NCBI GenBank assembly: GCA_017643965.1
Contig: JAEPMM010000173.1
Span: forward strand, 1-6,992
Length of the DNA stretch: 6,992 nt
Direction of reading: 5' to 3'
Origin: Marinobacter sp.
GTDB lineage: Bacteria; Pseudomonadota; Gammaproteobacteria; Pseudomonadales; Oleiphilaceae
Shown here piece after piece: positions 5,321 to 6,992 of the stretch. The notes under the pieces were generated by a model. It worked only from the letters and a program-made list of their open reading frames with translations. It had not been told where the DNA came from and did no database searches. Each line of letters starts with the position of its first letter. Within the stretch, counting starts at the first letter, position 1. The position numbers and the translations under genes are program-made.

Positions 5321-6992
5321 ATTCGACTCCCGCAGCTTTCTCAAGCAATTAACAGAACGGCCCGGCGTCTATCGCATGTTCGATGACGGCGGCGCCGTGT
5401 TGTACGTTGGCAAGGCCCGGAATCTCAAGAAGCGGGTGGGGAGCTACTTTCGCAAGACCGGGCTGGCGCCGAAAACCGAAGCGCTCGTTGCCAAAATCGC
5501 GTCCATCGAAGTCACCATCACGGGAAGTGAAACCGAAGCGCTGCTGCTTGAGCAGAATCTCATCAAATCTCTGCGGCCGCCATACAATATCCTGCTCCGG
5601 GACGATAAATCCTACCCTTACATTTATCTGTCTTCTCACGCCGATTACCCGTCGCTGACGTTCCGGCGCGGGCGGACCAAGAAAGGCGGTGGAACCTGGT
5701 TCGGGCCCTTTCCGAGCTCAGGCGCGGTCAAGGAAAGTCTTAATATACTGCAGAAAGTATTCCGTATAAGATCCTGTAATGAAAGCTATTTCAGGAACAG
5801 AACACGACCTTGCCTGCAGTATCAGATCAACCGGTGTACGGCGCCCTGCGTGGAGTTCATCACCCCTGAGGACTATCAGGAAGACATCCGCCACGCCACC
5901 ATGTTCCTCGAAGGAAAAAACCCCGCCATCATCCACGACCTGATGGCGGCCATGGAAACCGCCTCGAAAAACCTTGAGTTCGAAAAGGCCGCCAGTTGCC
6001 GCGACCAGATCAACCATCTGCGCCACGTGCAGGAGCAGCAGTCGGTCGATGGCGAGGGCGGCGATGCAGACGTGGTCGCCATTGCCCAGGATGCCGGGGT
6101 GGTGTGCGTTGTGGTGATCATTGTCCGGGGCGGTCGGGTGCTGGGTACCAAGGATTACTTTCCCCGTTATTCCATTGAGCAGTCTGAAGGCGAGTTGCTG
6201 AGCGCGTTTCTCGGCCAGTATTACTTTGGGGGCAGTACCCGGCGGGAAATTCCCCGAGATGTTCTGGTGCCGGTTGAAGTGGACGGGCAGGAACTGCTGG
6301 CGCAAGCCCTGAGCGAGTCGGCAGGGCGGGACACCCGCATTCGCCGCAATGTGCGTGGCGAGCGCCGCAAATGGCTGGAACTGGCAATGACCAACGCCCG
6401 GCAAACGTTGCTCAGCCACCTCGCCAGCAAGGAAACTGTCTACCGCCGTCTGCTGGCCCTCAAGGATATGCTCGAGCTGACGGAAACCCCGTCGCGCATG
6501 GAGTGTTTTGATATCAGCCACAGCCATGGCGAAAACACGGTCGCATCCTGCGTGGTTTTCGATGAGAATGGTCCGCTGAAGAGCGATTATCGCCTTTACA
6601 ACATCGAAGGGGTGACCGCCGGTGATGATTACGCAGCGATGCGCCAGGTGCTGACCCGCCGCTACAAGCGGATGGTGTCCGGTGACGGAAAGCGCCCGGA
6701 TCTGGTGTTTATTGATGGCGGTAAGGGTCAGTTGAATATTGCCCGGGAAGTCTTTGATGAGCTTGAGATTTCCGACATTCCGCTTATTGGCGTCGCCAAG
6801 GGCGTGACCCGCCGCGCCGGCATGGAGCAACTGATCGATGCCATGACGGGGGATGTGTTCCGGGTGCCCGCGGACTCACCGGCGTTGCACCTGATTCAGC
6901 ATATTCGCGACGAATCCCATCGCTTCGCAATTACCGGGCACCGGTCCCGGCGCGATAAAAAACGGCGGCAGTCCACGCTGGAGGGGATCGAG
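5304..6992 (+). CDS. uvrC: UvrABC system protein C (excision nuclease), partial at right edge
   Basis: The first 563 residues of UvrC are present, of about 610 usual. UvrC makes both incisions around damaged DNA bound by UvrB. The GIY-YIG nuclease (about 18-95) has GVY (21-23), LYVGKA (33-38), R44 and E83 in EALLLEQNLIK. Four cysteines, C158, C170, C178 and C182, have the spacing of the proposed UvrC iron-sulfur cluster. The UVR segment that binds UvrB lies near 206-241. The RNase H-like 5'-incision nuclease has D403 (ECFDISH), D442 (GDDYAAM), D471 (VFIDGGKGQL) and a His in RDESHRF (H539). The tandem helix-hairpin-helix tail is cut off just after STLEGIE. The ATG at 5304 lies inside gacA with no clear ribosome site, so coupled translation is likely. 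No SOS (LexA) box is seen. Confidence 0.97.
   Translation, partial: MPTRSEFDSRSFLKQLTERPGVYRMFDDGGAVLYVGKARNLKKRVGSYFRKTGLAPKTEALVAKIASIEVTITGSETEALLLEQNLIKSLRPPYNILLRDDKSYPYIYLSSHADYPSLTFRRGRTKKGGGTWFGPFPSSGAVKESLNILQKVFRIRSCNESYFRNRTRPCLQYQINRCTAPCVEFITPEDYQEDIRHATMFLEGKNPAIIHDLMAAMETASKNLEFEKAASCRDQINHLRHVQEQQSVDGEGGDADVVAIAQDAGVVCVVVIIVRGGRVLGTKDYFPRYSIEQSEGELLSAFLGQYYFGGSTRREIPRDVLVPVEVDGQELLAQALSESAGRDTRIRRNVRGERRKWLELAMTNARQTLLSHLASKETVYRRLLALKDMLELTETPSRMECFDISHSHGENTVASCVVFDENGPLKSDYRLYNIEGVTAGDDYAAMRQVLTRRYKRMVSGDGKRPDLVFIDGGKGQLNIAREVFDELEISDIPLIGVAKGVTRRAGMEQLIDAMTGDVFRVPADSPALHLIQHIRDESHRFAITGHRSRRDKKRRQSTLEGIE

Noticed and set aside
5718..6830. Long minus-strand open frame of 370 codons inside uvrC
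   Set aside because: It lies antisense to the fully conserved nuclease-coding part of uvrC, and its His/Gln-rich translation resembles no family. It is a by-product of GC-rich codon use.

Overview
The window looks like ordinary chromosomal DNA of a GC-rich gammaproteobacterium. The combination of a Pseudomonas/Marinobacter-type GacA (UvrY) response regulator overlapping uvrC, a YheU-like small protein, and a tRNA-Ser with encoded CCA points to a marine Pseudomonadales-type organism. Marinobacter is my best guess. That assignment is an inference from gene content and protein style, not from a search.

Left part (1-3112): a 12-helix MFS transporter and a flavin-reductase-like FMN split-barrel protein form a two-gene plus-strand unit with an 11-base gap. 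They converge on two minus-strand genes, a two-domain ChrR-like cupin and an isochorismatase-family hydrolase. This is small accessory metabolism without a recognisable shared pathway.

Middle (3113-3893): an intergenic region with two overlapping inverted repeats and promoter-like elements precedes tRNA-Ser(GGA) and its strong intrinsic terminator. Acylphosphatase (acyP) converges on this terminator from the other strand, and its stop codon lies in the T-tract. acyP is divergent from the next gene across a 147-base spacer.

Right part (3894-6992): a DUF1330 protein and a YheU-like protein are separated by 4 bases. They are followed by gacA/uvrY (TTG start, good Shine-Dalgarno) and uvrC, which starts 17 bases before the gacA stop. 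The pairing of the BarA/GacS response regulator with the excision nuclease is the classic gammaproteobacterial arrangement. uvrC runs off the right edge and lacks its C-terminal helix-hairpin-helix part.

I found no mobile element, CRISPR array, integrase or convincing new system. The observations most worth checking are the paired inverted repeats upstream of the isochorismatase and tRNA genes, and the CsrA/RsmA-like sequences over the ribosome binding sites of acyP and the DUF1330 gene.
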